From Cercis canadensis (lineage: Eukaryota > Streptophyta > Magnoliopsida > Fabales > Fabaceae), in the NCBI GenBank assembly GCA_003255065.1, contig QAOA01006526.1, positions 62,001 to 126,000 on the forward strand: a stretch of 64,000 nt of DNA, written 5' to 3'. Each line of letters begins with the position of its first letter. The first letter of the stretch is position 1. Below are positions 36,692-50,381 of this stretch, piece after piece. The position numbers were made by a program, and so were the translations under genes. The notes beneath the pieces were generated by a model, which was not told the DNA's origin, did no database searches, and was given only the letters and a program-made list of their open reading frames with translations.

Positions 36692-38800
36692 TTATACTGG
36701 CTGTGAAGTTCTGTTTTGCTGCTGAATGGTGTCTGCAGGATATTGTTTTGAAGCATCTGATAATGCTGCTGCTACTGCTGCAGCGGGGTTCATGGATTGG
36801 TACTGAGGAGGCAATGGAGCAGGATTTTGCTGCTGAGTATAGTATGGTTGGTCTTGTGCAGGTGCACCATATTCAAAACCGTAATTACTAGTAGCAGGGG
36901 AAGCAACAGCAATGGACTGTGATGGATGATGAATTTGAGGCAGACCCACATACTGTTGCTGAAATTGACCGGAAGGTATTTGAACAAATGCCGCACTTGA
37001 GGCCACAGGATTGGCTGCCTTAGTGGGGTAAATAGGTGGAGTGCCATCCTTGTAAGTTGCTGGGGCAGCAGCACTTTGTGGTACTAGTGCCCTCCCTGAG
37101 GCCATCACACTTGGATCAGTAGCAGCTATATTGGGTTGCAAAGTCATATTGTAGGCTTGTGTAGCTCCAACAGGCATCACATAAACTGGGTACTGCTGAC
37201 CAATTGGGTGATGAACTTGTTGCTGTGATGATGGGGCATAAACTTGGTAGTACGATGACATTGGCACTGCACCTGTGGCTGCAGGGTGGTGCATGTAGTG
37301 GGTGCTAGCATGGACATATTGTGCTTGTTGCTGCTGGAGTTGCTGAGTTTGATCCAATTGTGAGGGTAATGTGTACCCAGAATCCTGAACTTGTGGTTCA
37401 GATATTTCACTCTTGATATGTGTCAAAGAAGAAGGAGCTTTGTTGTCTCCATGTGTAGCTTGGACTTGGTCTTGATAGTAAACAGGCTTTGAGAAAGAAT
37501 TTGCAGATGCAATACTGCTATCACTGAACATAAAAACAATAACACAATAGCTTTTGTAAACATACTATCATTATCTAGCATCCAGATATAAATTAGAAAA
37601 GAAAGTGTTCGATAAATACCTTGTTACTGAATCTGGAGAAGGAAAGCTGAAAGCACCAGCAAAACCACCACTAGTTCTTGGTTGCACAATCTGCAATGGT
37701 AAAGGGGGTTTTCGCCACCCAGCAGGTGCACCCTGATCTGATCTCTCATCGTCAGAGATAACCCGGTTCATATTTTCACCAATAACCATGGCTCCTGAAG
37801 ATGGCACAGTCACAATCGGAGGAATTGAAGGCATAGGAGGAGGAGGCAAAACGCCATTGCCATACCCATCTTCTTGCTTCATCCCACTGGTAGCAAAGGT
37901 CATTTGCGCGAACTGCTCCTCAATTCCAGGCCTCTGCTCTTGTTGCAGTCTACTACCATTATCATCCACACGAACCCGAATTGGAGGCAAATTAGCCATT
38001 GAAGGCGAGGAAGAAGATGGCCCATACGATGAACTGTTCTCCAGCACCATAGGCGATTCAGGTAATGAATGTACATCAGGCACGCCCTTCACCTGTTTGT
38101 TGTTTTCACCCAGAGACTCCGCAGCCCGAACCTCTAAATTATTGCTAGAATCACTAGCGGGAGCCCTATCAAGGTTCACCAAGCAACCCACAGCAGCAGA
38201 ATCTGATACCCCCCGTTCGAGAATACCGGAATTGTTGAGAGCATCCACGAACCAAGTCTCCGACTTGGCATCGTCGAGAAGAGAACCCATGGTGACGGCG
38301 GTCTCAGGCTTATTGATGAAGAGGAAAAGCCTCAAGCGTGAAGGTTTCAGAGGAGAGGCCGCGGTTATGCGGTCATACTCTTCGATCATGTTTTCAAGGT
38401 CTTCTTCGGTGGAGACTGTGATGAGATTGTCAAGATCTTCATTGGGTATCTGATACTTGAGGGTAAAGGGTCGGCCATGGAGTAGGCTACGAGAGAGACG
38501 GCCACAGAGGTCTTTGAGGGAGGAATGCCGATCAACGACGACGATGCGGGTGTCGCCGCCGACGTAGCAGAGAGTTTTGTCATGTGGGCGTGGCATGATG
38601 TGCCCGCCATAGCTGCACATTAGGCGGAGCTTGGCGCCGGGGACAGGGGGGAGAGGCTCATCAGTCCATGTTTCACCAATGCGGCCGCGGGGAGAGGATT
38701 CCACTGAGTCAGGGTGGTTCACTTGGACTTGGTTGGTGGCGGCGGCGAGGAGAGGTGGCACTGCTGTCGGTGTTGGCAGTGCTGCCGGTGGTGGGTCCAT
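36692..38800 (-). CDS. PB1 (Phox/Bem1p) domain protein with Gln-rich tail
   Basis: Two exons (38800-37620 and 37523-36692) join with one short GT-AG intron to give 670 residues. A Pro/Ala-rich N-terminus precedes a PB1 domain at about residues 57-150. The basic first strand KLRLMCSYGGHIMPRP and the acidic OPCA-like segment (IPNEDLDNLITVSTEEDLEN) are both visible, so it could bind other PB1 domains head to tail. The remaining about 500 residues are low complexity: Ser/Pro-rich, then Gln/Tyr/Pro-rich with HHP and QQQ runs, like a disordered scaffold or condensate-forming tail. It belongs to the plant octicosapeptide/PB1 proteins of unknown function. There is no kinase domain, unlike some family members. 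Confidence 0.9.
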
Positions 38801-41800
38801 CGGAGGTGGTGCCCCTGTGATCCTGTCTCTCTGCTCACTCTGGGGAGCGTGGCTTTTGGTGGGGACTGTAACAGAAACAGAGGACTGAGGAGGAGCGTAG
38901 TTAGTGCAATTTGATATTCTTATAGTTTGATGCTATAAATTAATTAAATTAGTTGTGATTCTGTTCTTTGTGGCTTTTTAAGTTATAAGCAATCTAAATT
39001 GGATGCTTCATTGACAAATAGAATAGAGGCCGAGTCGGCTACATTTTTTTTCAAAGTATTCAGTGACAAGTTTCAAGGATCAAGAGAAGTAAAAAATCAA
39101 GCAAGGATCAAAAGAAGTAAAAGTGACAAGGATTACTTCAACCTTTGACAAGCTTATTTTTTGGGATGCGGCCTTCAATTTCATTTTCCAATGTTCAACT
39201 TCTGATTCAGTAATACCTTTATTGTTATTTTAAGACATTAATAGGTGAGAGTTAGTTGATCTAATTGATTAGGGAAACATGAGCATTTCCTTCTGTTATG
39301 TAATCTACTACATTCATAATTACTTCAAATAATAATGAACATTGAAATTACTTTTAAATTTTACCTTAGCAATTACTATAACATTTTAAATTTGTCACTC
39401 TACTTTTCTCTCTTCCTATTGATATGATTCCGATGGCCCATCCTTAGAAGCACCTCTTATTTTAATTTAGGAGTTATAGTGCTCTAGCTGCTATGTGACT
39501 TTTTATTTTTATTTTTTTAACATATTACTTATAATTCTAAATTAGAATTATAAAATTTAAGAATAATAGCAAAATCACTTCTTCATCATAAGCTATTTAG
39601 TATATGAGATTTTTATCTAATTACATATGAAAAGTGTGCAACATGTTATCAATTGGGATATTAAACTAAACCTTTTATATGCTCTCCTTATTTTTTAGTA
39701 TTTGTTAATTGTTGGTCTCTTTTGTTACATCGTATCACAAAATCTTCATATAATAAGTTAATGCATGGGAAAGAGAATGAGATGTTCCCTTAGTTATAAT
39801 TTATAAGTGAAAAACTACAATTATAAACTTTGTGAAATACGAGTGCCCTTTAACTCCCATGCACGATTAACAAGCTTGTCCCCTTTTATCTTCATTCTTC
39901 CATACCTAGATGTATGGGAATTGAACTAAGCACGTGCACAAGGCAACAAAAAAAAAAAAAAAACTGAGCACATGCACGTTCTGATCCATTGGTACTTGCG
40001 CTTACCTTGCAAATTTACAGCTTAAATTGGCTGGTTATGAACGCAACCCACGGTGTTTATGAAGAGGCTGCCTAAGCATAACACAACCCAAGAGAGCAAC
40101 TATAGGAGAGTAACGTGGTCAAGACAAAACGTAATAGCTATTATACTTGATTAATTATTTTAGTACTGCATTTCTTTTTCTTTTTCTTTTTTAATGTGCA
40201 AGTTTCATGTCTAATTTTAGCTAAAATTAGTTGTAATCCGTGAAATGCACAAACAATTATTTAAACAAAAAAATTAGACTCATAAAAAGAAAAAAAGTTA
40301 ATACAATAATTATTGATAATCTTACTCACAAAAAAAATAGATTTATATAGTGATATAGTAATTATTCTTCAGATGGGCATTCTGGCCTTTGTAGTTGTGC
40401 TCCTAAATTAATTTATATATTTGGAAAGAGTAGTGCAATGTACATGTTAAAGGCTAAAATCATTATACTCTCAACTTTCAAGATGCATGATATATACTTT
40501 GCAGAGTCCTATGTTTGGAATTTTGCAATTTAGATTCTGCATCCCAAAATTACATCTTGTTATAATATCATTTGATGCAAATCTAGTTGACACATGTAAG
40601 CATTTATGCTTTTCCTAACTTCACTACAAAAACATATGAGAAGCTATTACCTTTTGGTGATAAAACTTACTATTCAATGCATGTAGGACATAGCCTTGAC
40701 TTTTTCTCAAAGTATTGTAACTTAATTACTCAAGTTTCCGTTTTACTTTTTCCATTTATATATATGCCCCCTCTAGGCAGGTCTTGGTTGGACCAAAGGA
40801 CTGTATAGTTTAGGAATTATGCTAATTGAACAACTTAATTAATTTCACTAACTTGCAAATTTTTAAAAAGAAAAATATTTATTTGACGTTTATGTATGAA
40901 TTAAAAGTGTGAAAAACAAATAGTGGAATTAATAGAATCTGAGTTTATGAAATATTTATTAATATTGTTTGTGTAAATAGCGTTATTTATAATATATATT
41001 TTTTGAGACGTGAAAGACTAATATATATATTTTTTGTTACATAAAAACATAATACGATGAAAAAAGAAAAAAAAAATGAATACATGACAAGAATAGAACT
41101 TTTGACATTAAACATTATGATGACTAGAGGAAGTATCATTAGATCCACTTATCATTAGCAAACTAAATTTTAAATGCATATTTTGCTTGCTTTTTGATAT
41201 ATGGTAACATTTATGTGAATTTCTATTTTTATTCTAGAGGGATGTTTTAGGGTGATGGTCTAGTCTTTTTTTGATACATAAAAGTTTAAGTTAAAGGGAA
41301 GTTACTCATTCCAAGGTCAAGGTATATGTCACAGGTCTTAATGAGAGTTTACGATGATACTTATAGATTATCTATCAAAAAAAGATTACTAATAATGTAA
41401 TTCGAACCTAAGCTTTACAATCAAAGTGTTTTAATCTTTACTAACTAAAACATTTTTTAGATTGAAATTTAAATTTGACCCCTTCCCAAAAAAAAAAGAG
41501 AAATTAAGTCTAGTTTGTAAGATGCTACTTACAAAAAATCTCTTACTCTTTTCGGAAATTTTAGGATTTGTTAAATAAATTGATAAGATAGGCGCAAATA
41601 TTAAAAAAGAACGTGTAAAAATATGTGTGATACGTCTGTAACAAATGAGTTCTGTTTGAATTACTGTGTAATATAACACATGTCATGAGATAGGTATAAT
41701 TCTAATTTATAATTTTATTTTATAGACATTTCTCACGTGCTAAAAAGACATGTGATACTTTTATGATGTTGCATCATAACAATCATTTATATAAAAGTAT

Positions 41801-44800
41801 TTAATATTAACTATTTATTTTTAACAGTCAAGATTAATTATTTTTTGCATCAACGATTATCATACTATTACGTCAAGAATGTATTACATATCTCTTTGAT
41901 ATAGTAAAATCACCCTTATTTATTCGTTCTTAATCTCCAATTTGAGACAGGTCTAACAATATGCCATGATTCTTCATAAAAATTTAAAATTGAAGTCCAT
42001 TGTTTACCTAAAAAAAATTAAATTGAAATCCATCAGTGATAGTCACAACTTCTTTAATTTAGGTAACATGTTTTATTTTTATTAAATTTAGCTATAATTT
42101 TAGGTTCAAATATAAAAATCATAAATTTTAAAAATGATATCAATATCACTCAACTACAAGTCATATGGTATTTCTGTTTTGAAGTTTTAAAATCTAAACT
42201 TAGATCTAGGACATTAAAAAGTGTGTTTTCTTCTTTCTATTATGAGGCAACCAAATTTGCCACAACTTGTATATAGATTAATGCCTGCACATCTATGTCA
42301 ACAATTTGTGTGTCTAGTGGCACATTTTCTAGTAATAAGAACTAAAGAATTTAATGTTATGGGTTGTAGTGTTTTACTCTGGCCATGTACTCAATTCTAC
42401 TTTTTCAGTGCATTGTGTTATTATATAAAAAGAAAAAAAAAAGCCTCCAGTCATATATTTTGATTTTTTTTTCCTTTTATTAATTACTTATATTCATTTT
42501 TCTGTCAGTTTTATCATTTACTAATCATAAATGATAACATACATTATGTCATAATGGAAAATGTTAGGCAGTTAAAATTATTGTGAAAATGATGTAACAA
42601 ATAACCATTAAATAAATATGTATTCATAACACTTTGTTTTATTTAACAACTATATTTTAAATTCTAACATATTTTTTTTTGAATAAATAACATTACTCAT
42701 TGTAAATTGTTTATTCTATGTTAAGTTTAGTTGTAGACTTGTTGTATTTACCTTTCAAGAACTTCAAAAGCTAAAAATTACATTTTTTTGTCCTTTAAAT
42801 TTTAACAATATTTTTTTTAGTACTTTGACGGCGACTTTAAATTCAAACACAAAATTTATAAGTTTTAAAGATGATCTCCAATCAAAAAAAAANAAAAAAA
42901 AAAGACCTCAATACTACTATACTACAAACAGTTTAATTAACAAAATAATTTTCATCCCAAATTTTTAGAAGTTTTAAACCTAATATACGTTTCAAAACTT
43001 ATCAAATTAGTCCAAGACCTAAGGCCCAGCTATTAACTCTTCCAATAAAACAAACAAAATGTGATGATATGTCAAGAACAAGAATTTTTAATTTACAAAC
43101 TCGTCATCATATTCTGTTAGATTTTCCGATAGAGAAAACACTTGGATTCATTTAAGCCTTTTAAAAATTTGGAATAAGCATATCAAACACAAAAAATAAA
43201 AGAAAAGAAAAAAAACATTTGGAATAAGAATCTTCCAAAACAAAACCCTTTAGTCGTCAGTTACATAGGAGTCAACGGGCGCGGTGCGCTTCCAGGAAGG
43301 ACGTCCCTGCAAATTTTAAATATTGATATTGAGCACCAGCGCACCACACACACTTCTTCATTTCTTCGTTCTGCCTGTCTCTCACTCTCGCTCTTCTTCA
43401 GTTGCTATTTGGACTTGATTGTTCTAATTTTTACTCAGAGCTTTGCAACAAAGCGCAAAAAGGTTCCTTTCGGTTCCTCTCTGAAACTTGATTGCTTTTT
43501 CTCATCTGGGTTGTCATCAGTTTTCTATATTTCCCTTTTCAGTTTTAGTGCGCGTGTTTGAATGTCAGGCTTATTGCTTCAAGTTTTATTCCTTGATCGT
43601 ATGTGTGCCAGCCAATTTTCTTTTAGTTTTGCATTGCCAATCTAAAGTTTCTAATTTAGATTTTTCTTACAAGTGTGTAGACATCGAGCAAACTACACTA
43701 GATTTTGGCATAGATAAAGGGGAAAATTTTCTCCTCTTTGTCTGTGTTGTGGGCTAACCTGATTATGCATCAATAGAAATGAGGACAGGAGAACAATGAT
43801 TTCAGCAATGTACAAATGCCAATTATGTTGTCTTATTATATCAATGTCATGTGTCACTAACAAGTTATCTGTGCTCTATGAATGAAGCATGTAACTAGAT
43901 TATCTGGTTAAAAATGGTCAAAGTGGGAACCATCAACCATGTCTGCTTCTGAGTGCTGTATATTGCCAGTATCATAAAGTTGTTTCTTTTTAATTGCATA
44001 ATGTTTGTCAATTTGGTTTATGTGTATACTGTGCATTACAGTATAGTGAGCTTACTGCTATTTATATATGTGGATGCTTTGCGTTACACTATGTTGTTGA
44101 CCGTGACACTAATCTTATGAGGCATATTCATTGAACTAAGTAAAAGATCAGTTGCTAGTACATCAAATTTGAGAGGAATTTTAATATTCTATCTTCATGG
44201 CCTTCTGGTTATAAAAGATTCTAACCTTTAAAATAGTAAAGCAGGAAACCCTTTTTTTTATTTCCACACTGGGGGATTGCAATAGGCATTAATGTCTCTA
44301 AATCCTTGTCTTAGATGGTCGGCACCAACAAGTCCATTTTGATGACAAAGTTCTATGACTGTCAGAAGCTCAAAACTTCGACTGAAGATAGTTGATTTCC
44401 CCCGTTTCTCATTATATGGTTTTCATTTACATTTGCTTGCTTATAATAAGATTTTCTTGTTCACCTAAAAGAACAGATTCTCTTATTCATATCTTGTGTT
44501 GATTTCCCTAGAACCTATGTAATGCAGTGCCCTCTGCTTTTATCCTTTTAGATCGTGTCATGCTTGTAGTGCTTGAAGTGATACCATTTTGATTTAATTT
44601 TTACTGTAGCAGAACTCATGTAGCAGCTCTCCCCATATGATGCTTCCTCTCTCGCTTATCTGTACACTTTTTGGAATTTTTAGCCTTTTAGTATAGAAGT
44701 TTTCTATGCTTAACATCTTTCTCTTTTTATACTTATTAATCATCTTTTAAGACATTAATGGGGAAATTATATCATGTCTTAAAGGAGAAGCAAAAGTCAC

Positions 44801-46149
44801 CAACTAACTGATAAAGCCCCTTTAGACATATAGATGCTTGTCACTGAAATATGCTTAGACATAGGTCTCTCCAATCTGTTATGTGATCAAACCATTTAAG
44901 GCAGTCCTTATTCAAATACAAATACAATTGGAACTTATATTTCACATCTTTCTTTGGTTTCTATCTTTGAGATTGACTACAATAACTGGTGTACGATCTT
45001 TTTTAGAAATCTAAAATATGATAGAAACCCCTTATTGTGAAATGTGGGTATATCTGTGTCTAGAATTTTGAGAAATTGTAAGAGGAGAACCTATTATATT
45101 CCCAAACCCTTTTACTTGCCAGTGGATGTTAGCACATGTTTCATGCTATGATGCTAAGTGGAGACTGATTTCACAAGGAGTTAACTATCACATCAATCAA
45201 GAACAAGATGACTGAGAATAAGAGTTGATAACTTTCGTTCTATTAGATAAAGACAAATAGATGATTATATTCACAATCCATTCTTTGAAAAGGTCAGTGG
45301 TTGTGCTAAATTTGAAGGGGTACCAAAAGCATAAGAGGACGGCCACAAAGGAAGTCTGTAGAGGTGGGAAGACAAAAGAGGACTATTGGCAATTTGGCAT
45401 CCTGGAGAGATTTGGTTGAATATTCTTTGGTGCATGACGAAGGAATTTCAATTTTGCATTTTATTGTCCCATGAATTTTATGAAATCAGGAAATCACACA
45501 GTCCATCAGCTGTTGTTTCAAAAACATGATTTTTCAAAAAGTGTTCTAATAGTTGAAGGTACCAGAAGTAAAAATGGGGAGTCACAAAAAGCTTTTTGGG
45601 GTGAGAAAACTAGGGATTACTGGCATGCTAGAGAGAATTGTGTGGAAAAGTGAATGATTGATTGAGTTCAATATTTTATCTCTCTTATTGTGTGTGCAGA
45701 GTAATGATGCTTTCACCTTTGGATTTTATTAGCTATCACAAAATAAATAGTTATCAGGAAATTAGACAGCTCGTCAGTTATCATTTTACACTTGGTTTGT
45801 TTTCTATGTAGGTCTATTGTTGACAATCACAGATATTGAAATACATGCAGGAACCAGCATCTCAGCTTTTTCAATTTGCCTGGTTGCAAATTATTGTGAT
45901 GAAATTTGTTGTGTGGGTCTGTTATTGGAAAAAAGTACACCTGTGATCCGTATTTCTTACTTCTGAATAATCTTTAACTGTTTTCAACTTTAGAGCTTGT
46001 GAAAATGGTCAAGGCATTAGTTTAGTTGGCATGGTCATTTGATTATTTGCACACTTGTCATGTACATCTAAAACATTAATAGTACAGTCCCTTTACCATA
46101 TATATAAACAATTGACAGAGCCTTTGCTTTTGTAGCATACTTTGTGAAA
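38801..46149. other. Gene-poor region; probable 5' leader and intron of the phosphatase at its right end
   Basis: About 38900-43300 is very AT-rich with no coding sequence that I can support; one N lies in an A-run at 42893. From about 43320 to 43460 the sequence turns CT-rich and ends in GCAAAAAG|GTTCCT. This could be a non-coding first exon of the lipid phosphate phosphatase, followed by a 2.7-kb intron ending at TTTTGTAG (46135). That leader model is inference. Confidence 0.4.
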
Positions 46150-48291
46150 ATGCCAGAATTGAAGTCAGGTTGCTACACGATAAAGTCACATGGAAGCAAG
46201 GTGATTAGGGCACATAAGCTTGATTGGCTGATTCTTCTACTTCTTGTGGCTATAGACTTATTCTTGGATGGCGTAGAACCTTTTCACCGCTTTGTGGGGG
46301 AAGAAATGATGACAAATCTGAAATACCCTTATAAACATGAAACCATACCCTTTTGGGCTGCTCAAGTATGTATTTGAAGGCCAATTAGGATATAGTGTTG
46401 CCTAATAATTCACAAATATTGCCTGAAATTAAGCAAACAACCTTTACTTGTTCATGTTTCCTGGAACAGGTAATGGCTGTATTGTTTCCCATTGTTATCT
46501 TTATTACGTTCTATATATGCCGAAGGGATGTTTACGATTTACACCATGCAACAAAGGGTATTTTTTGCTGCTTTTATTTTATTACGGGCTTACCCTTTTT
46601 CTGCTTCCGGCTCATGGTATCTAACCAAAATGATTTACTTGGAACCCCAGGTATTCTTTTCTCTGCTCTTATAACTGCAGTTATCACAAATTCAATTAAA
46701 GTTGCTGTTGGTCGACCTCGACCAAGCTTCTTCTGGCGATGTTTCCCTGACGGTAAAGCGGTGTGTTCTTGTTGTTATCACGGACTCAATCCTCAGTCCC
46801 TCCCCCATTCACTGTGTATTATGCCTCTCTCCTTTGGGAGGGGTCAGATTTTTTCTCATATATTGTTGTTATTGTTGCTTTTTTGTGCTATGACCTTTTC
46901 AGTTCTCTTGTACTACTACCTCACATACTGCCGGACATTGGTTCATGCAGGTTTTTCATGCCATCACAAAAGATGTTGTCTGTCATGGGGATAAAAAGGT
47001 CATAAGGGAAGGGTACAAAAGTTTTCCAAGTGGCCACACTTCATGTAAGTAGAATATCTATTTCCAAATATTTGCTATTAATAAGTTACCACTTCTTGCA
47101 AGGTGGTTAGGGATTCCAAAATGAAGTGTCCTTTTATGCATATTGAGGAAAACAGCTCAACATCTGGTTTTTCTCATGTCTGCTTGTTTTGTTACACAGT
47201 TAAATTGTGGAAAATTAAATTTGATTATGGTCATCACAATGCAGGGTCCTTTGCAGGTCTTGGTTTTCTTGCATGGTATTTATCAGGAAAAACAAGGTTG
47301 TTTGATCGTAGGGGCCATATTGGCAAACTCTGTCTTGTGTTGCTTCCTTTACTTCTTGCTGGTCTTGTGGGAGTTTCGCGGGTTGATGACTACAGGCATC
47401 ATTGGCAGGATGTGTCTACCGGAGGTCTAATAGGTTTGTCGTTGATGTCTAAAAAAATTCTGTGGCTATATAAAAATCATTTTTGTAAATTGGATACTTA
47501 AATGAGTCAAATGGAGACGTGGCTTACACTCTCATGATCTGTTTTCTGCAGGGATGACTGTGTCTTCAATCTGCTACTTGCTAGTGTTTCCTTTTCCTCA
47601 TCAGGCGGGTATGTATTTTTGTTCTTAATTTTTTTCATGAATTGTTACATCTAGCTCACTTGAAGATTAGATTCCTTTTTCGTAGATCTTGTTGCCTGCT
47701 AAATGCAGGGAAGATTCACTTAATTGATAATATTTATTCAACCTTCTGTTAATAAAATTTGAAGTAAGAAATTTGACTCTGATGAACTCATTCAAAATAT
47801 AGGTTATTTCAGTCACACTGGTTTCACTCTGCAGTTGTACCACAAGAATTTGCTTAAAATGTCATATTAAACCTTTGAAATTTTTTTCCAGTGTTAACTT
47901 TTTCTTCCTTCATCAAAGGATGCTAGCAAACATGAGTAAGCTGATGTAGGAAAATCATTATATTTTGCTAATCCTGCTGTGCCAATAGGAATATGTATAT
48001 AACAGGAGTCGAGAGAGTTTGAAAGGAGCATTTATTTGAGTAGTCAAAATTTTTTGCATTCTACATTACTGAGGTGCCAAATCATAATGTTTATACTGAC
48101 TTGACTCTTATTTTTGAGGCTGCTTAAACAGGAGACGTCCATGATAGAAATTCTTGTTCTTGATCTCTGGATTTGTGCTTTTTCCCAAATGTGCAGGTTG
48201 GGCGCCTTATGCTTATTTTGAAATGTTGGGTGAAGTAGAAGGATCTTCCAGGGAGGTAAACTATCTTCGTATGCGGCAATCAGAAGTTTAA
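46150..48291 (+). CDS. Lipid phosphate phosphatase (PAP2 family)
   Basis: Seven exons (46150-46365, 46470-46557, 46651-46760, 46951-47044, 47245-47433, 47552-47608, 48197-48291) join in phase to give 282 residues. The product should remove phosphate from phosphatidic acid or related lipids at a membrane. All three PAP2 catalytic motifs are present: KVAVGRPRP (K118 to P126), PSGH (164-167) and SRVDDYRHH (S214, R215, H221). About six hydrophobic segments fit the family's six-helix topology, the first being [16 protein letters not shown]. Exon 2 and exon 3 are separated by a 93-base intron without stop codons in the reading frame. Without removing it, an insertion of 31 residues would break an otherwise conserved [16 protein letters not shown] stretch. 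The GTG at 46144 upstream is not used; the ATG at 46150 is chosen. Confidence 0.9.
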
Positions 48292-50072
48292 TCTGCAAAT
48301 GCAAAAACATGAGGGGATTCAACTTTGGATATGGAAGCCCTGGAAAGTGGAACAAGATACTCACTGCTAACTTATATCTTCAATCGCAAGAAATATATTC
48401 TTTTTTGTTACATTGAATATCAGTATAGGTAGGCATAAGCATGTGCAGTTATTGACTGTAACATTAGTCTATGCATGTAATTATGAATGTGGTATGTGGC
48501 CATTTGGTATAAGGTCATAGACGTGAAAAATGCCTTTTGATAAAAATGAGTCACCTCCACTTGATTAAAGAATGCCATTGACTAGGGAGAAAATTAGAAA
48601 GCTGGGTGGAGTTAGGTCCATAAGGGTAGATAAGAGTAAATTAGGAAGTAGATAGATTGCTCTAACTCTAAGGTAAGGCGCATTGCACTGAAGACTTTTT
48701 TGGTGATGCAACTCAAATCTATCAATTGAGCTAATGCTTGTTGACACTCTTCATCTTTATTAATAATAATAAGTCATTATCCTAAGTTTGAAGTTAACAA
48801 CATGCACTGATCATGCTGATATGATAAGACTGGTGCTTGCTGGCGTGAGATCAAGCACAGCATTGTTAAGATCAAAATTGGCTTTTTAACTGAATTTCTA
48901 CTTTCCAGCTTCAGTCAGCGTGACTTGAGTTTATAAATCTAATTTTATCCCGGAGAAGCTCTCTTTCTGAAGGAAAGTAAAAAAAATTTCAAGAGGAAGA
49001 AATGAAGAAGAGACTGGAAACTATGTTATATACCTAGTCATGCTTTTTAAAAAATGATCACATCATGTACAATTCATCCATAACATTCATTAAAATAAGA
49101 GATAAAAACCACTAGGTCTGGTTAGTTAATAAAATATTTTAAATATTTAAACTTTTTATGTACTAAAAAAATATTTAAATTGTTCACCATTAACTCACAT
49201 CTAGTGATTTGTTGACTTATATTTTGAAGTTTAAACCACAAGAATATGATGTGCTTCAATTTTGAAGTATTAGTCTCAACACAAGTGGGCGTATTTCTAT
49301 ACGTAATTCTAAATATACAATTGCCTGTTTCTGTTAGAATATATTTGAATTTCTCAAATGCTAAACTAAATGAACAAAACAATAAATCTGTTGATGGCAT
49401 GTTGGCTCCATTTAACTTGTTATTCTGTAGTTTCGTTTTACAAGGAAGCTGTAATTCCCCTGTTTCTAACCAAAATGCTACAAAAGGGTAAGTAATAGCC
49501 TAGACAGCTAGAAGAGAAAATCATTGGGAGAAGTACCGGTATGCAATATATAGAACATGTTAACATTCTGTTTGGGAGAGGAGAAAACAGAAGAAAGTAA
49601 TTGTGAGACCTACATTGGCTACTAATTTACTCCGAAGCCAACCTCCCCAACTGCTTTAGTTGGCTTTGAATGCATATATATATCAATTGGAGCCCGTTGG
49701 CATACGCTGCATGAAAATTAAGGCCAATCACCTATCTTTCCTTCCAAGGAAGGTCACTCGTGCATGTGCTACATGCCTTCTTATTGGTCCAATATATATA
49801 GTGCTATCAATTCTTGCACCACACTGGGTCCTTGTTAATTGTTATACCATAAGGATTCCAACATGCTTTGATTTGGTCATGTAGCTATCTTTCGCTGAGC
49901 ACCATATATTCCCTTTTCTTTTTGTATGCTCTTGGACTATTTAATTGCTCTCTCTGTCTGTAGCTATCTTTCGCTGAGCACCATATATTCCCTTTTCTTT
50001 TTGTATGCTCTTGGACTATTTAATTGCTCTCTCTGTCTCTCACACACATTCGAAACAGATTATAAGCACGAC
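48292..50072. other. Intergenic region with a 79-bp tandem duplication at its right end
   Basis: Follows the phosphatase 3' end. No gene seen. The last 200 bases hold the leader and promoter of the next small gene, including a perfect tandem duplication (49881-50038). Confidence 0.5.
49881..50038. repeat. Perfect 79-bp tandem duplication upstream of a small gene
   Basis: Units 49881-49959 and 49960-50038 are identical. Each carries a TATA-like CATATATT and a CT-rich end. The pair lies 34 bases upstream of the ATG at 50073, so it doubles part of the leader or core promoter. Confidence 0.9.
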
Positions 50073-50381
50073 ATGGAGATTGACAATTTGGTTCCTATAT
50101 GTCGAAGCATGAAGAGGTGCAGGAGAAGACGAGCATATCATAGGCTTGAGAGTAAGGTAAGTCACGACATGAACAGTGAGAATGTTGATAGTTTGCAAGA
50201 GAGATGTCCCAATGTGGATAGAGTTGAAATTGTACCAAAAGTGCAACCCAAGATCAGGTTGTCAATAAGTCTATTGAAAAAATTTAAAGATGGTTACATA
50301 AAAATTATGTTTTGTTTTGCTGAGCATTTTTCATATATGAACAATGCTGATATTTACTTTTCGAAGAAGATCCATGCATGA
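50073..50381 (+). CDS. Small basic protein, uncharacterised
   Basis: A single-exon frame of 102 residues. The start MEIDNLVPICRSMKRCRRRR and a later hydrophobic/basic segment (IRLSISLLKKFKDGYIKIMF) match the general plan of short, basic, plant-specific proteins that I recognise only as uncharacterised. The frame is also open upstream, but those residues come from the tandem-duplicated CT-rich leader, so the ATG at 50073 is the better start. No signal peptide. The function is unknown. Confidence 0.6.
   Translation: MEIDNLVPICRSMKRCRRRRAYHRLESKVSHDMNSENVDSLQERCPNVDRVEIVPKVQPKIRLSISLLKKFKDGYIKIMFCFAEHFSYMNNADIYFSKKIHA

Noticed and set aside
37788..38453. 221-residue open frame on the plus strand
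   Set aside because: It lies exactly opposite exon 1 of the PB1-domain gene and mirrors its GC-rich codons; no independent family features.
41030..41460. Possible retroelement tail (phrases resembling degraded repeats)
   Set aside because: Only loose resemblance; no ends, target duplications or coding traces could be shown.
43488..43757. 89-residue open frame
   Set aside because: It sits in the probable leader intron of the phosphatase gene and has no recognisable family or codon pattern.
49926..50072. Upstream extension of the small basic protein by 49 residues
   Set aside because: The extra residues come from the tandem-duplicated CT-rich leader; the ATG at 50073 starts the family-like part.
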